A DNA stretch of 64,000 nt from Adiantum capillus-veneris (taxonomy: Eukaryota; Streptophyta; Polypodiopsida; Polypodiales; Pteridaceae), in contig CM043969.1 of the NCBI GenBank assembly GCA_014529385.2, positions 37,133,922-37,197,921 of the forward strand, given 5' to 3'. A program made the translations under genes and the position numbers. Positions 9,963 to 21,413 of this stretch are shown here, in pieces (position 1 is the first letter of the stretch; every line of letters starts with the position of its first letter). Below the pieces are notes generated by a model. The model ran no database searches and had not been told where the DNA came from. It worked only from the letters and a program-made list of their open reading frames with translations.

Positions 9963-11953
9963 TGTCGATAAATTTGCAGTCTTGCCAGGAAAGCACCGGG
10001 CTTATGGCTGTGAGAGTTTGTGAGAGAACTCAACAAAAACTATATGAAGGAGTTAAACCATAGATGCCATGAAGACTAGGGTTTGGAAAGAATTACAATC
10101 AAAGAATCCCACCCATTCTCTCTTGCACTCACACACACAAAGAAAGAACACAAAAGAGAATGTCAAAATAACACAAAGATGAAAACATCAAAGCTATAGT
10201 CATATCGTATCATGGGTAATATGAAAGGGTTAATAGACGAGTTAATGGCATTCAATCTTGGCTGACCAAATATGCTACGAATTGTTCTTTGGAATTGTAG
10301 TTTTGTGCTTACCATAATATATATATTTTGTCTAGTGATTGGGATTAATTGTGTATACAAATCCTCTTGGTTCATAGCAAGATAACTACGCTTACGTCAA
10401 AAGAAAAGTTATAGTCTATGAGAGGTAGTATGATGGGATCCGGTGATAGAAATATTTCATTGAGCCTTTCTGGGCCAAAGAGAAACACTATACGATGTTG
10501 AAAGTGTATTTTACGACTAATCCATACGTTAATTCTAATAGATCGTACAGAGTGAAAGCGATACAAATTATCATCATGTGGGTTATTCATCTAGGATAGT
10601 ATGTGAGAAATGTAGATATGAGAGAAGTGAAGAGATGAGAAGTTTCCCTCCCAAGCCCTATTCTTGCCCGTAGGCAATAAGGATACTGCGGAGAGAGATG
10701 TACTTGTAGCAAAGAAAACCTAGAATTTGTAGAGAGGATGAATTACTAAGAATGAGAGAGATAGGTTTGGTTAATGAGACGAGATTAGATACATATATAT
10801 GAAAAAGAAAACAACAAGAAATCAAGAAAACATCAATGTAGAACACATCTTACTTGACAAACCCTTTGGCACCATTATTGATGGAGAGAGAAGAAGAGGG
10901 GAGAATTCAACGTTGATTGATATGCCAATTCCAAGACCTTCTTCGATTAGAGTTGATCTTCCAAGGATAGCGTACAAGAATGGCTAGCCTTCCTCTAGGA
11001 GAAAGTGTAGGCTTTGGCTTATGTTAATGGCTAAGTACAATTAGGCATTACTACTCACTCCCTCAAGAATTGCTCTCATCAATGGCTTGAATACTTGAGT
11101 GGTTTTCAAGGAAGAAAAGGTCCCCTTTTATAGGTGAAGGGAACCCCCAAGGGTTTACACAAGAAGAGAGGAGCCAGTGTGAACAGGAATTGGAAAAGTT
11201 GGAAATGAGCTGTCCCTGCATGATGTGGGCAGACTGGGGTCCAATATTTTGATCATATCTCCTCAACCATGACTCCAAATCAAAAAGTAAAAATATGGAC
11301 AAAAAATACAGCTCATTAGCTACGATTTTCATTTTAAAATAGTGTTCCAATTCGGATTGGAACCTTGTGTAAAAAATTCATCAAAATAGGGTCCATTTCT
11401 GGCATCAAAAGTCTTCCTGTGGTCCCCTTAGCCTAGACTTTCATTTGATTCCAAAGGACACCTCATGCCATATGAAAGCATGACATTGCTCCTTGAAAAA
11501 TTTTTGTAATCATGCTGGCAATAATGCATTAAAATAAGTGTATCTTTGAAATCATGCCACCTAGTGTCCCACTAGGATTTGATTCCCTCCTAGTAGCTAT
11601 TTAAAAAGAAATATAAGAAAAATACATAGAATATATATATATATTGGAGTTTACCTTAGATATAGGATCTAACTAAGGCGTGAGATGATAATGAGATAGT
11701 AGAAATAAAGAATCAATGCTTTTTGCCCCAAGTTAAAGAGGCGGAGCTATTGATGCTTTTCCCATAGTATTTTCTGATAGTGGTAAAGTAAGAATAGGTT
11801 ACCCTTAAGAAAAATAATAGGATGAGATAGAAGGCCTATTATTATACTTAAATATGCATATGTGCATTATAGGAAAGATAATTATGTATCTAAAAAATTA
11901 CAAGATAGATCTTGTAGCATGCGTTCCCACTATGTACGTGTCACAACACGACA
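9963..11953 (-). repeat. 5' LTR of gypsy B
   Basis: The partner of 2031-4019, with the same TGTCG and CGACA ends. The sense-strand TATAAAAGG is at 11124-11132. This copy would have driven transcription toward lower coordinates. Confidence 0.93.
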
Positions 11954-12590
11954 ACGTGTCATTATACGTGTACGATCTCTGTTTGCTAGGCTTAGCGTTT
12001 TGTTTCAAAGGAATTGCGTGTTGGCATATTGATGGACCGACTCCTTTCAAGTCCTTGTACGACCATGCAAACACATCCATGTATTCTCTGAGAAGACTCA
12101 AAAGTCTCTCTTCTTCTTCCGGAGAAAAATCTGTAGCTATGTATATCGATCTCGGTTCCTCTCCTGGAGCTGCTAAATCAACCTTTTTAGCGTCCTCCAG
12201 TCCATCATAGGATTCGTTCTCCTTTCTTTCTCTGATATGCTGGGTTAATATCACCTTCCTATCCTCTATCGTAAATTTCCTGTAGTGAGAGGGAATATCC
12301 ATGTTTCCCTTGATGTTGGCGTTTTCATCCTCACCACTCTTGATTTCAGTCATCCAAACATCTTTTAGAGTTTTCTTTAACTCTCTATACTTGTTTCGGC
12401 GTTCTGATTTGGACTCTTTGTTTTCCTTGTTTCTCATGTTGTTTTCCGCTTTATCTGTTTCGATTTTTGTTTCACTGGGTTGAACTCGATTTCTTGAGCT
12501 TCGTTTGTCTTTCCGCGAGCTCATTTCCACATTTCCTCTCATTCTTCCAGAAATCTTGTCCTTGACACAATCTTCCGCCTTTACTAGCAT
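11954..12590 (-). pseudogene. Element A RT N-terminal part and upstream linker
   Basis: A charged linker (many Lys, Glu, Arg) leads to YIATDFSPEEEERLLSLL and MDVFAWSYKDLKGVGP. Next come ICQHAIPLKQ and the SYTYND block, which is the standard entry to gypsy RT. The element B insertion falls right after this block, and the RT resumes at 2030 in the same frame once one ACGT copy is removed. Confidence 0.85.
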
Positions 12591-13547
12591 CAGGAATTGG
12601 TTTTCCCTCTTATCCTAGGCATCGGATTGTTTCTAACCACTTTCGTTTTTCTCTTTTGTCTGTAGCGTTTTTGGCGTTTTTTAGCCTGATTTGGGAAGTC
12701 ATAGAATCTGACATCCTTTATGGTTTCCTCGTTCTCGCTTGAGTTGTTTGTGGACTCATTGTCAACGTCATTTCCCCATTCTGGATGATCGGGAATGTCG
12801 TGAAACATCTTCTCTTCATCTTCCTTGTCTGGTGTATCAATCTTTTCAGTCTCCTTTTTGAGTACAGCTTTCAGCATGAAATACAGAACCACATCATATC
12901 CATCTTTATCAAAGAACTTCGTTGTGGGACCATCTTGAATTGTACAAACATCTAAGGTTGCTATAATGTGTGTCCATTCTAATGTTTCAAGTGCATCCTC
13001 TGGAAAGGGTTCACCTATATATGTTTCATTTTCAAATGCCCTTTCTGAAACACATTCTTCGCGCTTCAGACTTCCACAGTTCGAAGCTCCACACATCCAT
13101 AACTCCTTGGGTTTGCCTAACCAAGCTGGAAACTCTGATCCTGCCAAAGTAGCTGAATCAAACTCTTCAACTGGTGTTCGGTTCACATCCTTGTAGCTAT
13201 GGTCTTTTAGGTTCACATGAGTAGTGGTTTCCATATGTCTCAGGTATATGTGGTTGTAACCCCGATCTTGGACCATTTTCAATTGTCTCATGAACGGTCT
13301 TCCAAGTATAATATCATAGTTATTCTCCTTGACAAAGTCAACAATAGCAAAAGTATGCTCGTACTCAATTCCGCAAGAAGTCACTACGACTTTCTATAAT
13401 AGTCCCAAAGGTCTCTCCATATGTCCGCCCGCTAGTTGGAGTTTCAACCCGTTCTTCTTATCGCCGTTTTTTTCCATTTTTCCAGATTTCTTTCATAGCA
13501 ATGGCTACCCCATCCCCGCTGTCAAGTATTGCCATCATGCTAACTCC
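12590..13547 (-). pseudogene. Element A aspartic protease and following linker
   Basis: The catalytic triplet is D-S-G (13515-13523) in MMAILDSGDGVAIAMK. After a stretch with frame breaks comes SCGIEYEHTFAIVDF and NYDIILGRPFMRQL, the C-terminal half of a retropepsin. The long downstream linker holds CTIQDGPTTKFFDKDGYD and an acidic, Asn/Glu-rich stretch that recurs in element F. A stop directly precedes the active site. Element F carries the same domain with the catalytic Asp changed to Asn. Confidence 0.8.
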
Positions 13548-14417
13548 TTAGAATTCAACTGGTAAGGTTGTATTCCCCTCTTCGCCTTCGCAATACTCTC
13601 CGACCTTGTTCAAAGGTACAGGCTTAGCGTTTTTTTGTGGCTTATTCAGCTCTCGTATGCCCTCTAGGAGTTTTGTAGTTAGGTCTTTAATCCCAAATTT
13701 CTCCAAGCATTTTCCTACACTTGCCCACATGTTTGGTCGTAGTCTCAAAAGCTCAGCTAGGGTGATAGTGCATGTCACTGGTGTTGACAAAATCTCTATC
13801 AATCCTTGCGAGTCCATAACTTTTTCTGAAGAGATTTCTCGTGAGGGAAGTGCTCTAATCTCATATTTTGCTTCGTATTCTCCTAAGTATGAAGGTAAGG
13901 TATTCAACGAATGAGATTTACTCTCTACTATTCTAACAGAGCCTCCATCTCCCCAGTAAGAATGCAGATCTAAGTCCACTTGAGATCCTGTCTCAAATTC
14001 CTCTATGGGAGGATTTCTGATGTCCTTTTTCCCATTAGTCTGATTAGCTTGACAACTCAACTCGTTTGCAAATTTTGCCTCTTGTTTCCAAAACTCATTG
14101 TAATCCTCATCCTCTTCCGTAAGGCCTCTATATCACAGGATGAAAACTCTCTATTTCTTAATCTGTTGTGTTCATCACTATACGTTCATCCCCGTGCATT
14201 TTTTCAGGCTTTTGTGCACTGTTAGGCTTTTCAACTACCCGTGAGAGGATAGTCTCTTGATGAACTGGGTTTTCCGCTCCACAATTCATTGGTTCTCTAG
14301 GTGGTTCTAACAAGGCTTGTGCAGTCTCGATCATTCTCTAACACATTTTGAGTCTCTACTTTTCCAATTCCACGTTTGGATAAGTCAACCACCATTGTTC
14401 TTGTGTTTGGTTGCTCT
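13548..14417 (-). pseudogene. Element A Gag-Pro spacer upstream of the protease
   Basis: An open frame of about 170 residues with the conserved stretch CTITLAELLRLRPNMW, then a segment ending NKVGEYCEGEEGNTT just before the protease. Element F has the same blocks at 47118-47800. No catalytic motif is visible. It is probably the linker that is cleaved or that positions the protease. The 14061-14417 part is frame-broken. Confidence 0.7.
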
Positions 14418-14927
14418 TTAATCTCGCTCATAAGCTATCATCAGTGCATCCAATGGTTCGTGTACTTTGTCGACTAACACTGATCCCCCTGAGCTCGCGC
14501 TCGTTGTCTCTTTGACGGTCTTCAGTTTCGACTTTTCAGAGTCCATTTCCAGTATTCCATTTTGACTCTCAAGTTTCTCTAATCTGTCTTTTGTTTGTTT
14601 TAATTCCTCATCTAGAATCGCGTCTTGTTGTTCTTTTTTCAGTTTCATGCGTTCTTTCCTAGATTTCCATGTGTTTCTATGGCTTCGTCGTCCTTGAAAA
14701 GCCAATTCAGTCTCCGACTTTCCATTCTCTGGTTCTCTAGTGGTTCTCTTCGCTTGAGCTCTAGTAACAACTTGCGTTGGTATCAGAGTTTCATTTTCAG
14801 ACCCACTACTAGTAGGAATCGACTCTAGCATGTTCAATGTCGTCTTTTGCACTTTGTTGGGATTCTTTGAACAATCCTCAATGAAGTGAGTGACACCACA
14901 CTCTGTGCAATATGCATTTATTCTAAT
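14418..14927 (-). pseudogene. Element A Gag second zinc knuckle and coiled coil
   Basis: The knuckle reads CTECGVTHFIEDC, spaced C-x2-C-x3-H-x4-C, one residue shorter than the canonical x4 before His. It is followed by a Ser/Thr-rich spacer and a Lys/Glu helix with heptad-like leucines (EELKQTKDRLEKLESQNG). The MULE-like insertion separates it from knuckle one by 206 bp of foreign DNA. Confidence 0.78.
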
Positions 14928-14936
14928 AATTTCTCT

Positions 14937-15142
14937 CGGGGCGGTCACTTATAAAAAGCTTCCTATATCACGTGCGTTCAAGAGGTTATTAATAATACCT
15001 CAATATACATACTATATTTACACTACGTTCCTATTTAAAAAACCCCCACCCCCCTCTTTATGTATACATTTTGATCTTTTAATAATCCTCTCCGGTTAAC
15101 TCACGTGATAGCATACACATTTTAAAAAGTGACCGCCCCGGG
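14937..15142. mobile_element. Small MULE-like TIR element in the A gag
   Basis: A 206-bp non-coding insertion with 14-bp perfect terminal inverted repeats: CGGGGCGGTCACTT at 14937-14950, and its reverse complement at 15127-15140. A 10-bp direct repeat TAATTTCTCT flanks it (14927-14936 and 15143-15152). Removing it plus one duplication joins the gag frame exactly between the two zinc knuckles, as in element F, where the same region is uninterrupted. TIRs with a 9-11-bp duplication fit Mutator-like miniature elements. Two bases (GG) at the right end are not covered by the TIR. The interior is AT-rich, with a second inverted pair around CACGTG. Confidence 0.85.
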
Positions 15143-15711
15143 TAATTTCTCTGTGTGGACAAACATTCATCAAATGGTCACCTCCACACTTATAACAGGG
15201 TTCAAATACAGGTCTTTGTGTCCCTTGATTTTCCCTTTGTGGATAAGCTGGTCTTTGGCCTGACAACTCTCCATGAGCTATGAACATAAGTGTTCTTGCG
15301 TCCAAGCTATACCTCTCTTCATCTGAGGCGTGTGCGGTTGTTGCTGGTCTCATCATGCTCCAAGGTTCTGGTTGTTTTGGTTCTTCACGTGGGTAACACA
15401 CAGTAGGAGCCATGAGTGCACCGGAATCTTCGTAATAAGTATGAACATGCACTAAAGCTTATTCTTCCTGATTCTCTAGGGTGGGTGCATATCTAATGCC
15501 CACTGGTCTTGCTCCTGGTAAAGGTGGTTGTTGCCCCAATACCGGCTGTGGTCTTTCTATCCCCATAGGTCCTGGTACGTTTTACATTGGGTATCGAGGT
15601 ATTGGATGTACCTGAGGTGGTGCTATTTGAGCTGGAGGCGCATACTGGCGCTCCTTCACATAACACTTGTTGTAATAGCACTCCTCTGTTGAGTGATTCG
15701 TCCATTTTTGT
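15143..15711 (-). pseudogene. Element A Gag first zinc knuckle and Pro-rich region
   Basis: The knuckle CYKCGGDHLMNVC, again C-x2-C-x3-H-x4-C, is followed by CPHREI. Upstream are Pro/Gln-rich sequence, the block EPKQPEPWSMM, and further up WCAIEQKWTNHSTEECYY, a Cys/His motif also present in element F. Several stops break it. Confidence 0.78.
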
Positions 15712-16700
15712 TCAATCGCACACCATTTTGTTAGTTTTGGCATTGGTTTTAGGGTATGGTGCTAATCTCCTTATAGCATCCTCTATCATTTGTTCCATGT
15801 TCGGCACTGTTGTTGTTTGGACATTCTTCTTAGTGATGGTCTTGCTAGATATGGATGATGAGATACTAGGTGCGACATCCGTATCTTTTGTCACCTCTCC
15901 ATAAACCGCACAGTTATCCACTAAGTACAATGCTTCTCTCGTCACTTGCTCAAAACTTGTACAAGCTTTCAGATGCAAGTCTTTCTTGAGAGTGTCATTT
16001 CTCAGCCCTTCTATAAAAAGGACAGATAGTCTATCATCTTGCGGTCGTTCCCGTACTAGATATCTCTCTATGTATTGTTTGAAGTGAAGCGAAGCTTTTC
16101 ACCTTTTCTTGCTCCTTCTGTTTGAAAGCATATATTTGGGATACCGTGTTGTGTTTAATCCCTCTTTTTGAAAAATCCTCGGCAAACTCTCGCATCAAAT
16201 GGACAATGTCATGGAAACCTCCGCCATTCAGTGGTTGAAACCAGTCAATGGCGTCCCTTCTAAAGTAAGACTCAAATCCTTCGTATTGTGTGTGGAAATC
16301 TGCTATCTGCTCAGCTCTTAAGACTTGCTTAAAGAGTGAGACATGTGATACGGATCTCCTGAGCCACTATAATTCTTCGTCATACACTTGGCCACTTGAG
16401 ATGGTCTCATGCGTCTATTGTCTACCACCAATCCCATTGCTCTTGTATCTCGACTAAAACTTTCTCTTGTGTCATAGACTTCATGGGTTGCTCTAGTTGG
16501 CTCCCTTGCCACGAATCTACTACTAGGAGGCAAATGTGATGGTGCTGTCACAAACATCGGACCTACCATAGTATGTGTAGGGAATAGAACTGCACTACCT
16601 CGATTCGTAGCCATTGACTCTCTAGAATGTAGTGTTCCCATTGGGTTTGGCATAGAATACTGAGGTTGACTAAAAGATTCAGTTACATGAGTCCTCTCTC
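15712..16700 (-). pseudogene. Element A Gag core (capsid-like)
   Basis: The minus strand shows the retrotransposon-gag pattern in pieces: YEGFESYFRRDAIDWFQPL, then REFAEDFSKRGIKHNT, then FIEGLRNDTLKKDLHL and VTREALYLVDNCAVY. A Ser/Thr/Arg-rich N-terminal segment with TRATHEVYDTRESFSRD runs up to the copia E insertion at 16700/27190. This part builds the particle shell. Frameshifts are seen near 16080 and 16320. Confidence 0.8.
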
Positions 16701-17263
16701 TGTTAAGTATGGAGCCTGATTTACCCTTGTAATTTTCTGTGGTAAAAGCGCACATTTGTAAGGCCCCCATTATGAGGAGAAGCCATCGTGCGTGAAGGTA
16801 AATCACTCACCGGAAACCAAAATTTTCACAGTCAAAAAACAGGGGCAAATTTAGGGGCCTCGGGGACAAAAGCCACCGAGAATTTTTTCCCTTGCCGGAA
16901 TATTCCTTTTCGCCGGAATATTATGGCCGGACCGCAGCCGGAAAGTGGTCGGAAAACAACCGTCAAGTGACCGATGGCCGGTGGTCGGAAGTCAATGGCC
17001 GGTGGCCAGTGGCCGAATTCAATGCCGGGTGGCCGAATCAAAAGCGGACTTGTCTTCTCAAGGGCGGCCACACATGGGCGGATTGGAGGGTCCGATTTGG
17101 ACTTATTCACACAAGGGCGGCTACACATGGCTGCCTGTCATAAGAGAGGGCAGCCCTTTTGGCCTATAAAATGAGGCCATTTCTACACACATTTCATAGT
17201 GTGAAGTTGATGCAACAAGGTGAGTGTGAGGTGGTGAGAGTGAAGCAAGGCGGGAGCTCCATT
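16701..17263 (+). repeat. Copia E 5' LTR, first part
   Basis: Begins TGTTAAGTATGGAGC. It holds a GC-rich array of GGCCGGTGG-type units (about 16975-17035) and a TATA box, CTATAAAATG, at about 17164-17173. It is interrupted by element D after CCATT. The open frames here are just LTR sequence read by chance. Confidence 0.93.
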
Positions 17264-18077
17264 TGTTAGGAAATAAGACATAGCTAAATAGATTTTTTAG
17301 TAGATTACTTAATGGAGAGAAATAGATTTCACACACAAGAGATTATAGAGTAGAGAGAGAGAGACAGAGAGAGAGTACACACGATATACCTGGTTCACCC
17401 AATGTGGGCTACGTCCACGGGAAAGCAGCCACTCAATGGCTTTAGCACTTCAAAAGAAGAAGTAGTTTACAAAGGGATTAAACCCTTGATAGAGCTCCCG
17501 CCTTGCTTCACTCTCACCACCTCACACTCACCTTGTTGCATCAACTTCACACTATGAAATGTGTGTAGAAATGGCCTCCTTTTATAGGCCAAAAGGGCTG
17601 CCCTCTCTTATGAGAGGCATCCATGTGTAGCCGCCCTTGTGCGAATAAGTCCAAATTGGACCCTCCAATCCGACCATGTGTGGCCGCCCTTGAGAAGACA
17701 AGTCCGCTTTTGAATTCGGCCACCGGCCACCGGCCATTGACTTTCGACCACCGGCCACCGGCCATTGACTTCCGACCACTGGCCATCGGCCATTGACTAC
17801 CGGCCACCGGCCAACCGATCGGTTGTTCTCCGACCACTTTCTCGCCGCCGTCCGACCATAATATTCCGGCGAAAAGGAATATTCCGAGGGAAAAAAATCT
17901 CGGGGGCCTCCACCCCCGAGGCCTTTAAAGTTGCCCCTGATTCTTGTCCGTGAAAATTTTGGTTTCCGGTGAGTGATTTTCCTTCACGCACGATGGCTTC
18001 TCCTTATAATGGGGCCTTACAAATGTGCGCTTTTACCACAGAAAATTACAAGGGTAAATCAGGCTCCATACTTAACA
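17264..18077 (-). repeat. Copia D 3' LTR
   Basis: Runs from TGTTAGGAAAT to CATACTTAACA on the plus strand. The GC-rich CCGGCCAC units lie at about 17705-17815, and their number differs from the other LTR. GA-rich dinucleotides lie at 17352-17376. Confidence 0.93.
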
Positions 18078-18091
18078 ATCTCCCACTTGGA
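18078..18091 (-). other. Polypurine tract of copia D
   Basis: The sense strand reads AAGTGGGAGAT directly before the LTR start TGTTAAG, identical to the tract of element E. Confidence 0.85.
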
Positions 18092-18248
18092 GACTGATCT
18101 CCAAACCAAACCTGTGACTGCTTTCCATTCTGGCTTCTTATCCTTGAATGCCGATTGAAGATGAGCAAAAGCTCAACTTCTCCTTGTTGACCACCTTTGT
18201 AAACATGTTTGCAGGATTTTCACTTGTATGCACCTTTCCTAGCTTTAG

Positions 18249-20447
18249 CTATCCCTCTTCCAAAAGAGTGCGTATGAAGTGATATCTCACCTCAATGTGC
18301 TTTGTCCTTGAATGAAAGGCTGAGTTCTTCGCAAGATGGATAGCGCTTTGGCTATCACTGTACAAGACACAATTGTCTTGTTTAAATCCAAGCTCTTCTA
18401 AGAATCTGTGAAGCCATAGAATTTCTTTGCTTGCCTCCGTCATTGCTACATACTTTGCTTCCGTGGTAGAAAGTGAAACCACTTTCTGCAGCTTTGAAGC
18501 CCAGCTTACTGCTGTGCCTCCAACCGTGAACACATAGCCAGTAGTGCTCCTTCGAGTATCTTTGTCACCTGCCATATCTGCATCAGCATACCCTTCTAGA
18601 AAAATATCAGTTCCTCCAAAATACAAAGCATTTTTTGTTGTCCCTTTTAGATACCTAAGTATCCACTTCACAACTTGCCAATGCTCTTTACCTGGGTTGT
18701 CCATGAACCTACTCACAACTCCCACTTCATGTGCAATGTCTGGTCTTGTCCAGACCATAGCATACATTAGAGAACCTACCCCTGCAGCATATGGAACTTT
18801 AGACATATAGGCTATCTCCTCTTGTGTCTTTGGACACATATCCTTCGTTAGTTTAAAATGACCAGCCAAAGGTGTAGAAACTGGTTTTGCATTTTGCATT
18901 GCAAACCTTTCGTGTACCTTCTTGATGTAATCTTCTTGAGATAGCTTTATTGTCTTCTTCGTCATGTCCCTTGATATTTTGATACCAAGTATCCTCTTTG
19001 CAGCACCTAAATCTTTCATTGAAAAGGATTTGGACAGCTCCTCTTTCAGGTCTTTGATGTCCTGCATGTTAGCACTTGCAATCAACATGTCATCAACATA
19101 CAACATTAGGATGATGAATTTCCCATCTCCCAAATTCTTCGTGTAGACGCAGTGATCCGAGTTGCATCTTGTGAATCCATGATCCAACATCCATCGATCA
19201 AACTTCAAGTACCATTGTCTTGATGCTTGCTTTAAACCATACAAGCTCTTCTTTAATCTGCAAACCATTTTCTCCTTACCTTTAACTTCATACCCCTTTG
19301 GTTGAAGCATGTAGATTTCCTCCTCTAAGTCACCGTGAGGGAATGCCGTATTTACATCCATTTGCTCGAGATTTAGATCATGAGCAGCCACAAGGCTTAA
19401 GACAAGCCTAATTGAGTTCATTTTTACAATAAGAGAAAATATTTCATTGAAGTCAATACCTTTCTTTTGAGAAAACCCTTTTACCACAAGCCTAGACTTG
19501 TACCTTTTCTTCCCACCTTCTTCTTCCTTCAGCTTGTACACCCATTTGTTTTGAAGTGCCCACTTACCTTTAGGCAACTCAACCAACTCCCATGTTTGGT
19601 TGCGATGTAGTGAGTCCATCTCCACTTGCATGCTCTTCGTCCATTCTTCTTTGGATTCATGTTGCATAGCTTCTTCGTATGATTCCGGCTCTCCAGAATC
19701 TGAGATCAAGAGATGGTTGAAGGAAGGAACAAACCTCTCTGGAGGTCTACTTGCTCTTGTAGATCTTCGGGGAATAGGTTGAGGCTCCTCATTTGGTTGA
19801 CATTGTTGCACATTGCCACCATTTGCAGTCCTTGAGTCTTCACCGTCCTCAAGCTCCATGTACTCATCACCTGTTTCTTTTGTTTGTTTTCTTTTCAAGT
19901 AATCTTTGTACATATTTTGTTCGTTAAAAATTATATCCCTACTCCTTAAGATTTTACAATCTTCAGGATTCCATAGGCGATACCCAAAGTCTCCTTCTCC
20001 ATAGCCAATGAAGAAACACTTTTTGGACTTTGTATCTAGCTTTGATCTTAGGCTTCTATCTATGTGCATGAAAGCCTCACACCCAAACACTTTGAGAAAT
20101 GCATAATTCATTGGTTTACCTGTCCATGCCTCTTCTAGAACTCCACCATCCAATGCCGTTGAGGGTGACCGGTTGATTAAGTACACAGACGTACTTACAG
20201 CTTCCGCCCAAAGCTCAAGCGGTAGGCCTGCATGTAGCCGCATGCTTCTTGCTCATTCCATGATTGTCCTGTTCATCCTTTCCAAAATCCCATTTTGTTG
20301 AGGTGTCCTTAGGGTTGTCCTTTGCCTCCGAATTCCATCGCTAGGACAAAAGCTTTCAAAATCTTGGCTGCAATATTCGCCTCCATTGTCGAATCTGAGG
20401 CATTTAACCTTGGTACCTGTTTCATTCTCCAAAAAGGCTTTCCGCCT
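18249..20447 (-). pseudogene. Copia D integrase core, reverse transcriptase and RNase H
   Basis: One frame runs from the integrase core to RNase H, broken only by TGA at 20253-20255 and closed early by TAG at 18249-18251 (CAG in element E). From 20243 it is open for 664 codons. Integrase end: PQQNG upstream of the TGA, then LELWAEAV and FGCEAFMHI. RT: LVELPKGKWALQNKWVYK, the MDVNTAFPHGDLEEEIYM block and the YVDD box (19089-19100). RNase H: YADADMAGDKDTRRSTTGY, STTEAKYVAMTEASKE and LYSDSQSAIHLAKN. The RT and RNase H catalytic residues are all present. Stop loss or readthrough aside, this copy could not make a full polyprotein. Confidence 0.92.
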
Positions 20448-21399
20448 TTAAAATATGGAAAATACATCGGATTTATTCTTCATGACATAAACCCATGTTT
20501 TACTAGTCGCATCGTCTATGAACGTTACATAGTACAATGAGCCACCAAGTGATGGTGTACTTGTAGGACCCCAAACATCAGAAAGAACCAACTCAAGTTT
20601 TTTATTTTTTCTTTCATTTCCTGATTTTTGAAATTTTAACCTCTTTTGTTTACCATAAACACAATCTTCACAGAAATCTAAGTCCACTTCTTTCAAACCT
20701 GGTAGAAGCTTCTTTGTTTGAAGGATTTGCATTCCTTTGGCACTCATATGCCCAAGTCGGTAGTGCCACACCGCACTGTCAACTTCTGTAGTTGCTGCAC
20801 AAGCTGAAGGTTGCGTCCTAACAGTACACAAGTAAAGTGTACCGACTTTTTCTCCCTTGGCAACCACCAAAGATCCCTTTGAGATCTTCCATCGTTTGTT
20901 TTCGAATGCAATGTTGTGACCTTCATCGTCCAATTGTCCTGTAGAGATCAAATTTTTGCGAAGAGAAGGAACATGCCTAACATCTTTCAGCTTCCATTCA
21001 TTTCCGCTAGCATTTTTTACAGAAACTGTACCTTTGCCGACAATCTCACAAGCTTCATCATCTCCCAAGTATACATACCCAAAATTACCTTTGGTGTAGT
21101 CTTGGAAATGTTGCTTGTGTGGTGTTGCATGGAATGAAGCCCCGGAATCTACTATCCAGGAATTAGACACATTGTCTAATGAGAGAATTAGAGCATCTTG
21201 CTCTACTTTACCTGCCACATTGGCCTCCGATGTTGGCTTGTTGTCATGAGACTCTGTCTCTTTCTTCTTCTTGGACCAACAATCCTTCTTAACGTGGCCC
21301 TTCTTGCCGCAGTTCCAACATTCAAGAACTGACTTTGTGCGTGACTTGCTCCGCCTTGAGCGATCACGGGTGAGTGTGATACCAGCACGAGCAAACCTT
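20448..21399 (-). pseudogene. Copia D Gag remnant, protease and integrase N-terminus
   Basis: In the same frame as the downstream RT. It starts near the primer site with what remains of Gag: a zinc knuckle of type C-x2-C-x4-H-x4-C whose first Cys codon is at 21318-21320. Next come the protease motif WIVDSGASFHAT, the GAG-pre-integrase block VWHYRLGHMSAKGM, the zinc-type CEDCVYGK and the integrase start YVTFIDDATSKTWVY. It ends at TAA (20448-20450), where element E has CAA. There is no start codon of the usual Gag N-terminus because that part is deleted. Confidence 0.9.
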
Positions 21400-21411
21400 G
21401 CTCTGATACCA
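21400..21411 (-). other. Primer-binding site of copia D (tRNA-iMet)
   Basis: The minus strand reads TGGTATCAGAGC two bases after the 5' LTR, the complement of the plant initiator-tRNA-Met 3' end. Confidence 0.93.
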
Positions 21412-21413
21412 GT

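Larger units (their letters stand above)
2031..11953 (-). mobile_element. Gypsy element B, complete with both LTRs
   Basis: A 9.9-kb LTR retrotransposon on the minus strand, inserted in the A RT gene. The LTRs are about 1.99 kb each, begin TGTCG and end CGACA, and are flanked by ACGT at 2027-2030 and 11954-11957. A 5-bp duplication is possible if the terminal base is shared. Inside, in sense order, are a primer site, gag, a zinc knuckle, an unusual DHG protease, RT with an FIDD box, RNase H, integrase with a GPY/F-like end, and a polypurine tract. The coding region has several stops and frameshifts. The two LTRs differ by a few percent by eye, so the insertion is moderately old but younger than A. 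Confidence 0.93.

Noticed and set aside
16788-17336. Several overlapping open frames on both strands in the copia LTRs (also 17547-17991 and 21695-22115)
   Set aside because: Caused by the GC-rich LTR minisatellite; they recur in every LTR copy and break with unit number.
21400-21411. tRNA genes at the TGGTATCAGAGC and TGGCGCC sites
   Set aside because: These are primer-binding sites of 12-20 bases; no cloverleaf around them.
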